From Deinococcus arboris (GTDB lineage: Bacteria; Deinococcota; Deinococci; Deinococcales; Deinococcaceae), in assembly GCF_009755355.1 (NCBI RefSeq), contig NZ_WQLB01000007.1:1-64000 (forward strand): a stretch of 64,000 nt of DNA. The letters are read 5' to 3'. A program made the position numbers and the translations under genes. The notes beneath the pieces were generated by a model. The model saw only the letters and a program-made list of their open reading frames with translations, searched no databases and had not been told where the DNA came from. This document shows positions 7,292 through 17,752 of this stretch, piece after piece. Positions within the stretch are counted from its first letter, which is position 1. Every line of letters starts with the position of its first letter.

Positions 7292-9141
7292 CGCGCCGCT
7301 CCAGCGTAAAAGTCAGCGACGCCCTGGGCCAGCGCCTGCGCCAGCCGCTCCTGGCCGGCCGGGCTGTGCAACAGGCGCAGGTTGCCCGCATCGGTCAGGT
7401 AGGCCAGTTCCACCAGCACGCTGGGCTGGGTGGTGGGGCGGGTCAGGGCCAGGTCGGCCCCTGGTTTGAGGCCCGCGCCCGGCCCCAGATCGGGCAGACG
7501 CGCCCGCAGCGCCGCGAGGATGGCCGCTGCCACCGGCTGCGCCTGCGGATGGGAAAAATACACCTCGGGGCCCCGAATCCCGCGTGGGTCGCGGCCGTCG
7601 GGCAGGGCGTTGGCATGCACCGAGATCAGCAGGTCGCTGGCTGTCTCCTCGGCCAGCAGCCCGCGCTCGGTCAGGCCCAGGGTGACGTCGGCGGTGCGGG
7701 TCAGGTAAACGGTGGCGCCCTGGGCGCGCAGCAATTCGGCCGCCCGCCGGGCAATCGGCAGCACCAGTCCCTTTTCCGGCACCCGCAAGCTGCCGGCGCC
7801 CCCGTTCTGAGTGCCCCCGTGGCCGGGGTCCAGCGTCACCACGCGCCCCAGCAGCGGCTGCGCCGGGTTGAGGCTGGGCGGCAGCCGCACCCTCAGGCGC
7901 AGGTCGGGGCCGTCGTAAGCGGCCCTGAAGCCCCAGGCCGCCTGGGCCAGGCGCAGGGTCAACCGGGTGACACCGGGGGCCACCGCCTGCACCTCGGCCC
8001 CGGCCAGGGCTGGGGGCCGCTCTGCGGGGACCGTGAGCGGCGCAGCCAATGAGCCATAGAGCGTTAACGCCAGAGTCCGGGCGTCCGGCTGTTCCAGAGT
8101 GAACGGTGGGCGCGCAGGGCCCAGTGGCACCCGCACCGAGAGCGCCGGGGTGGGGACAGCGGTGGGCACCGATTTGGGCGGCGCGCTGCTGGTGGCCGTG
8201 GGGAGGGCGGACAGAACGGTCCCCTCCCCTTCCCCTTCGGCCGTCACCCCGCCGCCGCTCAGGGCGGGAGGCGGGGCAAAGCCCAGCGGCGAGACCTGGT
8301 CAGCCGCCACCAGAGCACCCAGCCCAGGGGCCAGGCGCAGCCGCAGGTCAGGCCCGACCCGGCCCACAGCCCGGAAGGTCATGCCCTCGCGTGGGTACAG
8401 CAGCGCCTCGCCGTTCAGGGTGGTCAGGACCGTGCCGGCGGCGTTGATGCCCAGGCCCGGCACACTGCCCGGCAGCTGCGTGACGCTGCGGGCCAGGGCC
8501 GGCGCACTGCTGAGGCGGCCCGGCGCCGCCGCGCTGACGGTGCGGCCGTCGCGGCCCGTCAGGCTGACTGTCAATGCCGCGCCGGTCAGGGTCAGCCCGG
8601 TGGGCAGCGTATAGGCCCCGCTGTAAACCCCAGCCGGCCCCTCGGTCAGCGGCTGCGCCGGGCCGCCCGCCACCCGGAAGGTGGCCCGGCCACCCGGCGA
8701 CCCCAGGAAGCGCACCGGCACCCGCCGCTCGGCCGGGCTGTCGTTGGCTGCGTCCCAGAAGTCCAGCGGCTGCGCGGGCTGCACGCTGGCGCGGTCAATG
8801 GCGGTGGGCACCGCCGGCAGCGCGCGGGCCACGGTGCGCGTGACGGTCAGCACCCGCGCCGCACTCTGACCGCCCAGGCGCGTCACCAGCCGCAGGGCAT
8901 TGCCGCCGGCTTTCAGCGGCCACCACGTCATGAACAGGCCATCGGGGCCGGTGGGCACCAGGGTGCCGCTGACCGTCAGAGTGGCGCCCGGCGTCACGCT
9001 GCCTTCCAGAATGACGTGGTCGGCGGCCACGCGGTGCCCGTCCGGTGGATAGGCCACATAAATATCCGGCGCGGCCTGCGCGGCGCCCGTCAGCAAGGCG
9101 AGACCCAAGACCAGCGAAAGAGAGGGCTTGCAAACGCGCAT
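7288..9141 (-). CDS. Secreted N-acetylmuramoyl-L-alanine amidase
   Basis: A 617-residue exported cell-wall hydrolase. The N-terminus is a signal peptide (KPSLSLVLGLALLTGAAQA). The middle 400 residues contain Ig-like, Ala/Pro-rich segments and an AMIN-like region. The C-terminal 180 residues are an Amidase_3 domain with zinc ligands in DPGHGG, the Glu of PEKG and the His of SVHAN, plus a catalytic Glu in VELAYLT. It cleaves the amide between muramic acid and the stem peptide. It is the first gene of the five-gene minus-strand operon, divergent from the RelA/SpoT-domain gene 35 bases away. Confidence 0.92.
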   Translation of the reverse strand: MRVCKPSLSLVLGLALLTGAAQAAPDIYVAYPPDGHRVAADHVILEGSVTPGATLTVSGTLVPTGPDGLFMTWWPLKAGGNALRLVTRLGGQSAARVLTVTRTVARALPAVPTAIDRASVQPAQPLDFWDAANDSPAERRVPVRFLGSPGGRATFRVAGGPAQPLTEGPAGVYSGAYTLPTGLTLTGAALTVSLTGRDGRTVSAAAPGRLSSAPALARSVTQLPGSVPGLGINAAGTVLTTLNGEALLYPREGMTFRAVGRVGPDLRLRLAPGLGALVAADQVSPLGFAPPPALSGGGVTAEGEGEGTVLSALPTATSSAPPKSVPTAVPTPALSVRVPLGPARPPFTLEQPDARTLALTLYGSLAAPLTVPAERPPALAGAEVQAVAPGVTRLTLRLAQAAWGFRAAYDGPDLRLRVRLPPSLNPAQPLLGRVVTLDPGHGGTQNGGAGSLRVPEKGLVLPIARRAAELLRAQGATVYLTRTADVTLGLTERGLLAEETASDLLISVHANALPDGRDPRGIRGPEVYFSHPQAQPVAAAILAALRARLPDLGPGAGLKPGADLALTRPTTQPSVLVELAYLTDAGNLRLLHSPAGQERLAQALAQGVADFYAGAAR

Positions 9142-9162
9142 GCTCCCCGAGATAGCACGGCG

Positions 9163-9168
9163 TATGCT
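9163..9168 (+). promoter_or_regulatory. Putative -10 box of the RelA/SpoT-domain gene (leaderless)
   Basis: TATGCT ends 8 bases before the ATG at 9177, with no ribosome-binding site between. The same hexamer and spacing precede the trp leader peptide. Confidence 0.55.
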
Positions 9169-9176
9169 GCAACTCC

Positions 9177-10361
9177 ATGAGCGACCCGCTGCTGACGGCT
9201 TTTGACGCCCAGTTGCCGACCTATGAAGCGCTGCGGGACGCGGCGGTCGCGCACACCGCCAGCTTGATTACGGAGGCGGGCCTGAACATTCACCACGTCA
9301 CCGGGCGCGTGAAAAAGCGTGCCAGCCTGGGGGATAAACTGCGCCGCAAACCCGGCCGCTACGGCGCGCTGGCCGACGTGACCGACCTGGTGGCCGCGCG
9401 CGTGATTACCTATTTCGAGTCGGATGTGGGCCTGGTCGCGCGACTGTTAGAGGAGCACCACACCATCGACTGGGACAACTCGATGGACAAGAGCAAGATG
9501 CACGATCCGGACCGTTTTGGGTATCTGGGCGTGCATTACGTCGTGGAGGTGACGCCGCAGACGCCGGGGCTGGCGGCCTTTGCCGGTCTGAAGTTTGAAG
9601 TGCAGATTCGCTCGATCCTCCAGCACGCTTGGGCCGAGATTGAGCATGACCTGGGCTACAAAAACCGTGAGGCTATTCCGCGCGAGGTGCAGCGGCGCTT
9701 TTACCGCCTGGCGGGCCTGCTGGAGATGGCCGATGAGGAATTCATGGCCCTGCACCGCCTGTCGCGCGACTACGCCGCCACGCTGCCGCAGCGGGTGGCC
9801 GAGGCCCCGGACAGCGTGTTTATCGACGCCGCCAGCATGACGCACCTGCTGGGTTTGCCCCCGGTGCGCGACTTGGACGAAGCGGTGGCGCAGGCCCTGC
9901 AGGTGCCGCTGCTGACCGGCTGGCCCGACCCCGAGCGCCCGCAGCGCCTGGCCCAGCTGCTGCATTATGTGGGGGTGCATTCGGTGGGGGCGCTGCACAA
10001 GGAACTGCGCCGCCACCACGCCGAGGTGGTGTGTTTTGCCTCCACGCTGCTGCCGACCCTCCGCGAGACCTGGACGCCGGCCGGCGGCGCGCGACCCGGC
10101 ACCAGCGTGGTGCATTACGGCCTGCTGCGCGCCTGCGTCAATCCGGCCCTGAACCCTCACGAGATTGTCAACCTGCTGGACCTGCGCGGCGTTCTGAGCA
10201 GTGAGCACCTGGTGCAGGCGGTTCAGAACGCCTACGAGTGTGCGGTGGCGAGCCGTGGGCCAGAGGCCACGCCGCAACCTCTTCAGCCTGCCGTGTCAGC
10301 GGGGGCTGAAGATGAGACCCCCGCCCCCCCAGGGCTTGAGCGTCGCCTGACGAGCGACTGA
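9177..10361 (+). CDS. RelA/SpoT-domain protein (small alarmone synthetase-like)
   Basis: A 394-residue protein with a RelA/SpoT nucleotidyltransferase domain in residues 40-165. Visible are the basic segment [16 protein letters not shown] (43-58), Asp70 in [21 protein letters not shown] (115-123) and Glu141 in [22 protein letters not shown], the synthetase acids and substrate loop. There is no N-terminal HD hydrolase domain and no TGS/ACT domain, so it probably makes (p)ppGpp-type alarmones without hydrolysing them. The C-terminal 220 residues are not recognised. ATG at 9177 is set by the leaderless promoter. Confidence 0.88.
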   Translation: MSDPLLTAFDAQLPTYEALRDAAVAHTASLITEAGLNIHHVTGRVKKRASLGDKLRRKPGRYGALADVTDLVAARVITYFESDVGLVARLLEEHHTIDWDNSMDKSKMHDPDRFGYLGVHYVVEVTPQTPGLAAFAGLKFEVQIRSILQHAWAEIEHDLGYKNREAIPREVQRRFYRLAGLLEMADEEFMALHRLSRDYAATLPQRVAEAPDSVFIDAASMTHLLGLPPVRDLDEAVAQALQVPLLTGWPDPERPQRLAQLLHYVGVHSVGALHKELRRHHAEVVCFASTLLPTLRETWTPAGGARPGTSVVHYGLLRACVNPALNPHEIVNLLDLRGVLSSEHLVQAVQNAYECAVASRGPEATPQPLQPAVSAGAEDETPAPPGLERRLTSD

Positions 10362-10451
10362 CACAGGCGGCGCACGCTGAAGGCGACGGAACAGGGCCAG
10401 TGCCGACCGTCCTGGTCAGCCCGCCGCGCCCGCCGTCAAGGGAGAAAGGCT

Positions 10452-11249
10452 ATGCGTTCTGAAGAAACGGTTCGTCAGCCACTGGTCAACGCCGCTTCCC
10501 TGTCTACCCCGCTCCTGTGGGCCGCGCTGAACGCCTACGAGTTCCCGCCGGCTCTGCTTCGCCGCGCGGCCCAGGACGCCCGCTGGACCCCGGCCTTCAC
10601 GGCCCGCGCCGCCCAGGAATACCGCCGCTTTCTGTATCTGGCGGCTATCTGCTCCCACCCCGTCACGCCGTCGAAAGCGGTGGACGAGCTGTGGCACACC
10701 CACCTGCTGTTCACCCGCGATTACTGGGAGCGCCTGACGCCGCTGCTGCCCCGGCCCCTGCACCATGAACCCGGCGACGGCCAGCCGAGCGACGCCGCCC
10801 ACTTCCGCACGCAGTACGAGCAGACGCTGGACGCCTATGCCCAGACCTTTGGAGAGCTGCCCCCAGCAGACCTGTGGCCAGACGCGCGCCGCGCACCCAA
10901 GCCGGCCCCGCAAGTGCAGGGCAGCACACGCGGCGCGGCCCTGTGGCTGGCCAGCGGCGCCGGGCTAACCTTGCTCCTCACCTTGCTGGGCCTGCCGCTC
11001 TGGTTGACCCTGCCCGTGTTCGGGCTGCTGACGCTCCTGGTGCTGGGTGGGCGTAGCAATCCCCGGACGCCACGCCACGCACCGCGGCGCTACCGCGACA
11101 GCGACACCGGGGCGCTGGCCTTCATCGGTCTGGACACCAGTTCAGGCCAAGCCGACAACAGCTGTGACAGCAGTTCCAGTGGAGACAGCGGCGGCGGATG
11201 TAGCGATGGAGGCGGCAGCAGTTGCGGTGGCGGGGGCTGTGGCAGCTGA
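10452..11249 (+). CDS. Membrane protein with Cys/Gly/Ser-rich tail
   Basis: A 265-residue protein. The N-terminal helical region contains AVDELWHTHLLFTRDYW (77-92), which resembles the DxxWHxHxL signature of glycine-rich-domain-like proteins (plant GRDP / DUF1399 group). Two hydrophobic segments follow at about 157-195, then a tail of about 35 residues made almost only of Ser, Gly, Asp and Cys, ending SSCGGGGCGS. Cys-Gly tails of this type occur on other uncharacterised bacterial membrane proteins. Function unknown. A clear ribosome-binding site (GGGAGAAAGG) precedes the ATG. Confidence 0.8.
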   Translation: MRSEETVRQPLVNAASLSTPLLWAALNAYEFPPALLRRAAQDARWTPAFTARAAQEYRRFLYLAAICSHPVTPSKAVDELWHTHLLFTRDYWERLTPLLPRPLHHEPGDGQPSDAAHFRTQYEQTLDAYAQTFGELPPADLWPDARRAPKPAPQVQGSTRGAALWLASGAGLTLLLTLLGLPLWLTLPVFGLLTLLVLGGRSNPRTPRHAPRRYRDSDTGALAFIGLDTSSGQADNSCDSSSSGDSGGGCSDGGGSSCGGGGCGS

Positions 11250-11348
11250 GGCCCTCCCGAACGGAACCCACTGCCTGACAGCGCCATTGAAAGCGCACGG
11301 TCTGCGCCTCCGAACCGCGAACTCCGTGCACCCTGCTCCGCCGCTGTC

Positions 11349-11509
11349 TGATACGGATTCCGCTGAATTGCAGCACAGCCGGAAAGGCACCGCCTGCGCT
11401 TCCATATCGCGAAATCCGCATTTTTTCCTTCTCGCTCTGCTGCGCAGCTTTCCAAGTCCGCTCGGATTTCACCGAGCATTCTGCTCAATTCAATCGGAGT
11501 GCGTATGAG
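11349..11509. repeat. Small repeat element with terminal inverted repeats
   Basis: A segment of about 160 bases bounded by matching ends: ATACGGATTCCGCTGAATTG on the left (from 11351) and, read inverted from 11507, ATACGCACTCCGATTGAATTG. The interior is AT-richer and non-coding. A second, partial copy lies at about 48,717-48,815. The layout is that of a non-autonomous MITE-like element or a Deinococcus small non-coding repeat; no target-site duplication could be settled by eye. Confidence 0.7.
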
Positions 11510-11531
11510 TCTTCTGACTCTGGCGTCCAGA

Positions 11532-12263
11532 TCAGGTCTTCCCCTCTCGCCAGACACCCTCTGCCCCGGAACGCGGGAGCCCCAGCACCGCCGGCAAGTC
11601 CACCAGCCGCTGTACAGAGGGCACCTGGTGGTCGGGGGCGGGGTGGCCGACCCGGTTGACCCACACCGCCCGCAGCCCCGCGTGACGCGCTCCCTCGACA
11701 TCGTTGGCCCAGGAATCGCCCACCATCACGGCCGCTTCGGGCTGGACGCCCAGCGCGGCGCAGGCGGCGTGGTAGGCGCGGGGGTCAGGCTTGGCGCAGC
11801 CCAGATCGTCTATGCACAGCAGCGCGTCCAGTTGGCCCTCCAGCCCAAAGTGCGCCAGTTTTTCAGCCTGCACCTCGCGCACGTAGTTCGTCAGCACCGC
11901 CAGCTTCAGGCCCGCCGCCCGCAGGGTGCTCAGCAGGGCGCCGGCACCGTCCAGAAGCGTCCACGCCTGGCGGTAAGCGCTGCGGTAGGTGTGGGTGGCG
12001 GCTTCACCGTCGGGCGCCGCCACCCCCAGGTCCGTCAGCAGCCGCGTAAAACGCAGCACCCGCGCGCCGTGGGCCGTCAGCTCGCCCCGAAACAGCATCG
12101 GGTCAATCGCCCGAATATGCGCCGCGTGCTGAGCAAACAAGTCGTGGGGGTCCAGGGTCAGGCGGTGACCCGTCGCCAGCGCCCGCAGCCCCGCGTGGGT
12201 GCAGGCCGTATCGTCAAACAGAGTGTCGTCCAGGTCCAGAATCACAGCCCGCAGCGGCGTCAT
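11532..12263 (-). CDS. HAD-family hydrolase
   Basis: A 243-residue HAD-IA hydrolase: motif I LDLDDTLFDD at the N-terminus, motif II AVLTNY, conserved lysine in CAKPDPRAY, motif IV VGDSWANDVEGA. The DDT form of motif I and the alpha-helical cap suit a phosphatase of the YjjG/YfnB type that acts on nucleotides or sugars. The substrate is not determinable. TACACT (12270-12275) sits 6 bases before the ATG. Confidence 0.88.
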   Translation of the reverse strand: MTPLRAVILDLDDTLFDDTACTHAGLRALATGHRLTLDPHDLFAQHAAHIRAIDPMLFRGELTAHGARVLRFTRLLTDLGVAAPDGEAATHTYRSAYRQAWTLLDGAGALLSTLRAAGLKLAVLTNYVREVQAEKLAHFGLEGQLDALLCIDDLGCAKPDPRAYHAACAALGVQPEAAVMVGDSWANDVEGARHAGLRAVWVNRVGHPAPDHQVPSVQRLVDLPAVLGLPRSGAEGVWREGKT

Positions 12264-12269
12264 GAACGG

Positions 12270-12275
12270 AGTGTA
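12270..12275 (-). promoter_or_regulatory. Putative -10 box of the HAD gene (leaderless)
   Basis: TACACT on the minus strand, 6 bases from the ATG at 12263. Confidence 0.5.
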
Positions 12276-12320
12276 GAGCGGGTCTTCTGTAACAGGCGGC
12301 GCCTCGGCGCAGGAACGGCG

Positions 12321-12659
12321 TCAGGGGTCGGGCCCGAAGCGGGTGACCTGGACCGCGACCCGGTGGAGCCCTCCCGAAACAGGCACTTGCAAGGTCACCC
12401 ACATGGGGTAGCCAGAGTGCCCATGAAACACGGCAAGCACATCGAAACAGGTCAGCCGCGAGACCTCCAACAGTTCTCCAATCAGTTCAAACAGCTGTTA
12501 GGTCGTCAGAGCGGCCTGTGCCCAGCGGACCTGCGCCTGAGCAAAGCGCTCCTCTAAACGCGCCCGCCGGTCGTCCTGGGCGGGTGAGCATGCCCCGGCC
12601 ACCGCCGTTCCCAGCATGAAGACCAGCGCTAACCCGCGCCCACATCTGACGGCCCGCAT
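12321..12659 (-). pseudogene. Lipoprotein gene interrupted by an in-frame TAA
   Basis: Read on the minus strand from the ATG at 12659, the frame starts with a signal peptide and lipobox (ALVFMLGTAVAGAC) and runs 53 codons to a TAA at 12498-12500. It then continues in the same frame for 58 sense codons (QLFELIGELLEVSRLTCFDV...) to a TGA at 12321-12323. The downstream part reads like real protein, with alternating hydrophobic beta-strand patterns (MWVTLQVPVSGGLHRVAVQV). The gene begins immediately after the TAG of the upstream methyltransferase, so it is the tail of that operon. Either a nonsense pseudogene or a sequencing error; no product family recognised. Confidence 0.6.
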
Positions 12660-13865
12660 CTAATCCAGTTGCAGGAAAATCGCTTTGAGGTACTGCGCTT
12701 CTGGAAAAGTCGCATAGTGGTCCGGAGCGTGGCCGCTGGTCGCCAGTTCGCGCCACGTGCGGCCACTGCGCCCCGCCGCTCCGCGCACCGCTTCCCAGAA
12801 CTCAGGCGCGCTGACATGCGCCGAGCACGACGCGCTGACCAGAATGCCGCCGCGCTCCAACCGCCGAATCCCGTCGGCCGCCAGCTTGCCGTATGCCCGA
12901 ATGGCTCCGGCCCGCTCCGTCTCACGCCGGGCCAGCGAAGGCGGGTCGAGAATCACCAGGTCAAAGGGGCGCCCCGGCTGGGCCAGCCACTCGAACACAT
13001 CGGCCTGCACGGTTTCGTGAGGCGCGGTGAGCTTCGGATTCAGGGCAAAGTTGCGCGCTGCACCCGCCAGAGCGTGCGCGCTGATGTCCAGACTGACCAC
13101 CTCGGCTGCGCCGCCCCGCGCCGCGTACAGCGAAAAGCCCCCGCTGAAGGAAAAGGCATTCAGGACCCGCCGGCCCCGCGCGTGTTTTTCGACGCGGCGA
13201 CGGTTGTCGCGCTGGTCCAGAAAAAAGCCGGTCTTCTGCCCGCGCAGGACATCGGCCTCGAAAGCCAGGCCTGTTTCATGGAAAACGACAGTACCGTCCT
13301 CTACCTCTCCCGCCACCACCTGACCGTCATGCAGCCCCAGTGCCCCCGCCTGGGCCTGAATATTGCGGCTGAGGCGCAGCACCACCGCGAACCCAGGAAA
13401 GCGGGCGGCGAGCAGCCCAAGCACCCGTTCCAGGTGTGGGAACCACGCCGCCGTGTAGAGCTTGAGCACCAGCGTCTGCGAGTAGCGGTCCACCACCAGG
13501 CCTGGAAAGCCGTCAGATTCGCCGTTCACCACCCGGTAGCCGTCGGTGTCGGGCCCAAACAGCGGCGCGCGGCGCAGCAAGGCGGCGTCCAGGCGGGCGG
13601 TCCACCACGCATCGTCCAGGGTCACGGGCGCGCCCTGATGCAGCACCCGCACCCGCAGCGGGCTGGCCGGGTCGTACAGGCCGATGGCCAGAAAGCGGTC
13701 GCGGCGGTCATAGATAACGGCCAGTTCACCGGCCTCGCCTTCGCGGTTCTGGTCACGCAGGCTCGATTCGTACACCCAGGGGTGACCGGCGCGGATATGG
13801 GTCTCGGCAGCGGGCGACACCCGCAGGCGCAGGCGGGCACGGGGGGCAGAGGCGGCGTCCGGCAT
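12660..13865 (-). CDS. RlmI-like class I rRNA methyltransferase
   Basis: A methyltransferase of about 401 residues with an N-terminal PUA-like region ([24 protein letters not shown]), a central EEHEE-like domain, and a C-terminal Rossmann domain with [26 protein letters not shown] and the catalytic-loop-like [11 protein letters not shown]. This is the RlmI/RlmK arrangement of 23S rRNA m5C methyltransferases. The frame extends to 13955, but TACCCT at 13872-13877 lies 6 bases before the ATG at 13865, which also gives the usual family N-terminus; an ATG at 13883 is an alternative. Confidence 0.88.
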   Translation of the reverse strand: MPDAASAPRARLRLRVSPAAETHIRAGHPWVYESSLRDQNREGEAGELAVIYDRRDRFLAIGLYDPASPLRVRVLHQGAPVTLDDAWWTARLDAALLRRAPLFGPDTDGYRVVNGESDGFPGLVVDRYSQTLVLKLYTAAWFPHLERVLGLLAARFPGFAVVLRLSRNIQAQAGALGLHDGQVVAGEVEDGTVVFHETGLAFEADVLRGQKTGFFLDQRDNRRRVEKHARGRRVLNAFSFSGGFSLYAARGGAAEVVSLDISAHALAGAARNFALNPKLTAPHETVQADVFEWLAQPGRPFDLVILDPPSLARRETERAGAIRAYGKLAADGIRRLERGGILVSASCSAHVSAPEFWEAVRGAAGRSGRTWRELATSGHAPDHYATFPEAQYLKAIFLQLD

Positions 13866-13871
13866 CCCCGC

Positions 13872-13877
13872 AGGGTA
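13872..13877 (-). promoter_or_regulatory. Putative -10 box of the RlmI-like gene (leaderless)
   Basis: TACCCT on the minus strand, 6 bases from the ATG at 13865. Confidence 0.45.
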
Positions 13878-14078
13878 GCGCATGGGGCGCAGAGTCGGCC
13901 TCGGCGTGGCGACCTCACCTCCAGCAGTCAGGCTGCCCAGGGGGTAGTAATTCACCTGTATACGCGGCTTTCCCGAGGCCAGACCTGACGGGAAAGGAGC
14001 GCCGATCTACTTTTGCAGAACTGTATCCCGTTCTTTCTCTGCCCTGCGCTACCGCACAAGTCCACCTCCTCCCCACCC

Positions 14079-15302
14079 TCAGGACACCGAACCGACTGCT
14101 GTTCGCCGGACCAGCACCCGCAGGGCCAGCGGCGCCAGCACCGTGGTCAGCAGCACCATCAGCAGCACCTGGGCATACACGGGCCCCTCAATGATCCCGG
14201 CGGCCAGGCCCAGACTGGCGACAATCAGGCCCACCTCGCCGCGCGGCACCATGCCGGTGCCCACGAGCAGGGCCTCTTGGCCCAGGCTGCGCGCCCCCAG
14301 CAGGCCGCCCAGCACCTTACCCGCCACCGCCAGCAGCGTCAGGGCGCCCCCGGCCAGCACCACTGCGGCGCTGGTCAGCACGCTCAGGTCCACCTGCAAG
14401 CCCACCACCACGAAGAAGATGGGGGCCAGAAAGGCTTCCAGGGCCTGCACCTTCGACTCGAATTCCAGCTCGTCCTTCACTTCCGCCAGCACCATCCCAG
14501 CCAGAAACGCCCCGATGATGGGCGCCAGGCCTGCCACCGTGCTGAGCGCCGCCACCCCCAGGCCCGTCACCACGGCCACATTAAACATGCGCGACACGCT
14601 GAGGCTACGCAGGCGCGACTCGAAACGGCGAATGAGCGGCAGGCCCACAGTCAGTACCAGCGCCACAAATCCCAGGCTGAGGCCCAGAATCAGCCCCACC
14701 TGCGCCGCGCCCATGCTCTGCCCGGTGCCCAGGCCGCTGACCACCGCCAGCAAGGTCAGGCCCAGAATGTCGTCGATGACCGCTGCACCCAGGATGACCT
14801 GGGCGAAGCGGGCGTCCATCACGCCCAGTTCCTGCAACACCTTGGCTGTGATCCCCACCGAGGTCGCCACCAGCGCCGTGCCCACGAACAGGGCACTGAC
14901 GGTGCCCAGGTTCTGCCACAACCCGAACCCCAGGCCCAGCCCCAGCGGCAGGATGATGCCCAGCAGGGCCACCAGCACGGCTTCCTTGCCCACCGCCAGC
15001 AGGTCGCGGAAGCGGGTTTCCAGTCCCACCATGAACAGCAGGAACACGGCGCCCAGTTCGGCCAGGCTCAGTAGAAAGTCGTCGGCCTGCACCAGCCCCA
15101 GGGCGCCGGGGCCAATCAGCAGCCCGGCCAGCACTTGCCCCACCACGGCTGGCATCCCAAGGCGGCTGGCCAGCGCCCCGCAAAGGGTGGCCGCGAGCAC
15201 CACCCAGAACAAGCCCAGCAGCAACCCGGCCGTCTCTCCCGAACTGGCCGCCAGCGCCGAACCAGACAGCAGGGGCAGAAAGGTCAAAAGGAACTTGAAC
15301 AT
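14079..15302 (-). CDS. Kef-type cation:proton antiporter (CPA2)
   Basis: A 407-residue polytopic membrane protein with about 12 hydrophobic segments and the CPA2 signatures GQVLAGLLIGPGALGL near the N-terminus, TALVATSVGITAKVL, ILGAAVIDDILGL (the conserved Asp pair) and MVPRGEVGLI. It lacks a C-terminal RCK/TrkA_N domain, so it is a bare sodium or potassium/proton exchanger. A strong ribosome-binding site (GGAGG, 8 bases upstream) fixes the ATG at 15302 rather than the upstream in-frame ATG at 15395. A 25-bp palindrome lies in the leader. Confidence 0.9.
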   Translation of the reverse strand: MFKFLLTFLPLLSGSALAASSGETAGLLLGLFWVVLAATLCGALASRLGMPAVVGQVLAGLLIGPGALGLVQADDFLLSLAELGAVFLLFMVGLETRFRDLLAVGKEAVLVALLGIILPLGLGLGFGLWQNLGTVSALFVGTALVATSVGITAKVLQELGVMDARFAQVILGAAVIDDILGLTLLAVVSGLGTGQSMGAAQVGLILGLSLGFVALVLTVGLPLIRRFESRLRSLSVSRMFNVAVVTGLGVAALSTVAGLAPIIGAFLAGMVLAEVKDELEFESKVQALEAFLAPIFFVVVGLQVDLSVLTSAAVVLAGGALTLLAVAGKVLGGLLGARSLGQEALLVGTGMVPRGEVGLIVASLGLAAGIIEGPVYAQVLLMVLLTTVLAPLALRVLVRRTAVGSVS

Positions 15303-15367
15303 AGGGAAACCTCCGGTGGAAGCGGATCGAACATAGGGACGGGCCTCAGCGGCGGCACAAAAGAATA

Positions 15368-15392
15368 GAGACAGGCCAATTTGACCTGTCTC
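15368..15392. promoter_or_regulatory. Near-perfect 25-bp palindrome upstream of the antiporter
   Basis: GAGACAGG-CCAATTTGA-CCTGTCTC is an almost perfect dyad 66 bases upstream of the antiporter start. On the minus strand a TATAGT box lies about 10 bases further upstream, so the palindrome would overlap the transcription start or early leader. It could be a repressor operator or a leader hairpin. Confidence 0.45.
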
Positions 15393-15549
15393 CACCCAAG
15401 CGGACTATAGGGGCCGCACCCCGCCGCACGGTGGCGGCGCTGTTCTGCGTTCACTCTACTGCACCCAGCGCCTACCCGGCTCCGACCCTAAGGCCAGATG
15501 AGGCAAGCCCGCTGCGGCAAATGAGGCAGCGCGGGGCGTGAGAACACTC

Positions 15550-15555
15550 TAAGCT
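15550..15555 (+). promoter_or_regulatory. Putative -10 box of the lipoprotein gene (leaderless)
   Basis: TAAGCT ends 7 bases before the GTG at 15563. Confidence 0.45.
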
Positions 15556-15562
15556 GCTTGAC

Positions 15563-16468
15563 GTGAAGCGTTCCGCCCGACTGGCCCTGCCTCTGCTGAC
15601 CTGCACCGCCCTGCTGACCGCCTGCCCCGGCGGCGGCGACGGTGGCACCACCCCGCCGCCCCCTCCGGCCGACACCACCGCGCCCACTGTGACGCTTCAG
15701 GGCGTTCAGAGCGGCCGAACCCTGACGCTGACGGCCAGCGCTCAGGACGCTGTTGGTGTGGCACGGGTGGACTTTTTTGCGGGTACGACCCTGCTGGGCA
15801 GTGACACCACCGCGCCCTACGAAGCCCGCCGCACCGTGAGCAATGCAGACAACGGCATTCAGAACTTCACGGCTAAAGCCTATGACGCCGCTGGCAACAT
15901 GAGCGCGGCGGGCACGCAGGTGACGGTGAATGTTGCCCCCACGCTGTACCAGGGCGTCTGGGGCTGGGGTCTGGTCAACGCGGCCGGCACCTTTGTTGAC
16001 CAGGGCGCCGTCATTTTTGACGATGAAGGCCGCCAGAACGGCCAGACGGCGGCGCTGGGCATCTACTGGAACCAGGCCGAGACCCGCGCCGGATACAGTC
16101 TGCTGGGCGAGATTACCGCCCGAGCAAGACTGGAAACAGCCTTCTCCTTTGACGAGAACCTCAATGACCTGCGCTTTTATTTCATTGGGATAGACGACGA
16201 CCAGCAGATGGGCACCTTCCAGGGCAAAGCCGCCTTTGAAGGCAGCGGCGCCATCTTCAATGCAGCCGGTGAACCCACGCAAGACGTGTTTGTGTTGCTC
16301 GTTCAGTCATCCACCTCTGTGCCCAGCGGGCTGGGCGCCCAGAGCGCCGCCAAAGCACAGGCCCGCGCACTGGTGACTGGAGCGCTGGCTCAGCGCCAGG
16401 GCCGCCTGACCCAGCTGAAGACCAACCCTGATGCGGTACGCAACGCCGCACGCACTTTCCTGAAATAA
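15563..16468 (+). CDS. Lipoprotein with bacterial Ig-like domain
   Basis: A 301-residue surface lipoprotein: signal peptide and lipobox LLTAC, a Gly/Pro-rich linker, then an Ig-like domain (about residues 35-115) with the pattern DTTAPTVTL...DAVGVARVDFFAGTTLLGSDTTAPYEA. The C-terminal half (WGWGLVNAAGTFVDQGAVIFDDEGRQNGQ...) is a beta-rich domain found in Deinococcus proteins but not assigned by me. Probably anchored to the cell envelope. The start is GTG, set by TAAGCT 7 bases upstream. Confidence 0.8.
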   Translation: MKRSARLALPLLTCTALLTACPGGGDGGTTPPPPPADTTAPTVTLQGVQSGRTLTLTASAQDAVGVARVDFFAGTTLLGSDTTAPYEARRTVSNADNGIQNFTAKAYDAAGNMSAAGTQVTVNVAPTLYQGVWGWGLVNAAGTFVDQGAVIFDDEGRQNGQTAALGIYWNQAETRAGYSLLGEITARARLETAFSFDENLNDLRFYFIGIDDDQQMGTFQGKAAFEGSGAIFNAAGEPTQDVFVLLVQSSTSVPSGLGAQSAAKAQARALVTGALAQRQGRLTQLKTNPDAVRNAARTFLK

Positions 16469-16480
16469 ACGCCAAAGCAG

Positions 16481-16520
16481 AGGGGGACGGAGGCACTAAG
16501 CTCCCGTCCCCCTTTCTTAT
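16481..16520. terminator. Bidirectional intrinsic terminator
   Basis: AGGGGGACGGAG and CTCCCGTCCCCCT pair around a short loop, followed by TTTCTTAT on the plus strand. It lies between the convergent lipoprotein and thiolase genes and probably ends both. Confidence 0.75.
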
Positions 16521-16525
16521 CCTGC

Positions 16526-17725
<1,200 letters not shown>

Positions 17726-17752
17726 ACAAATTCTCTCCTCTTATTCGAGAAT

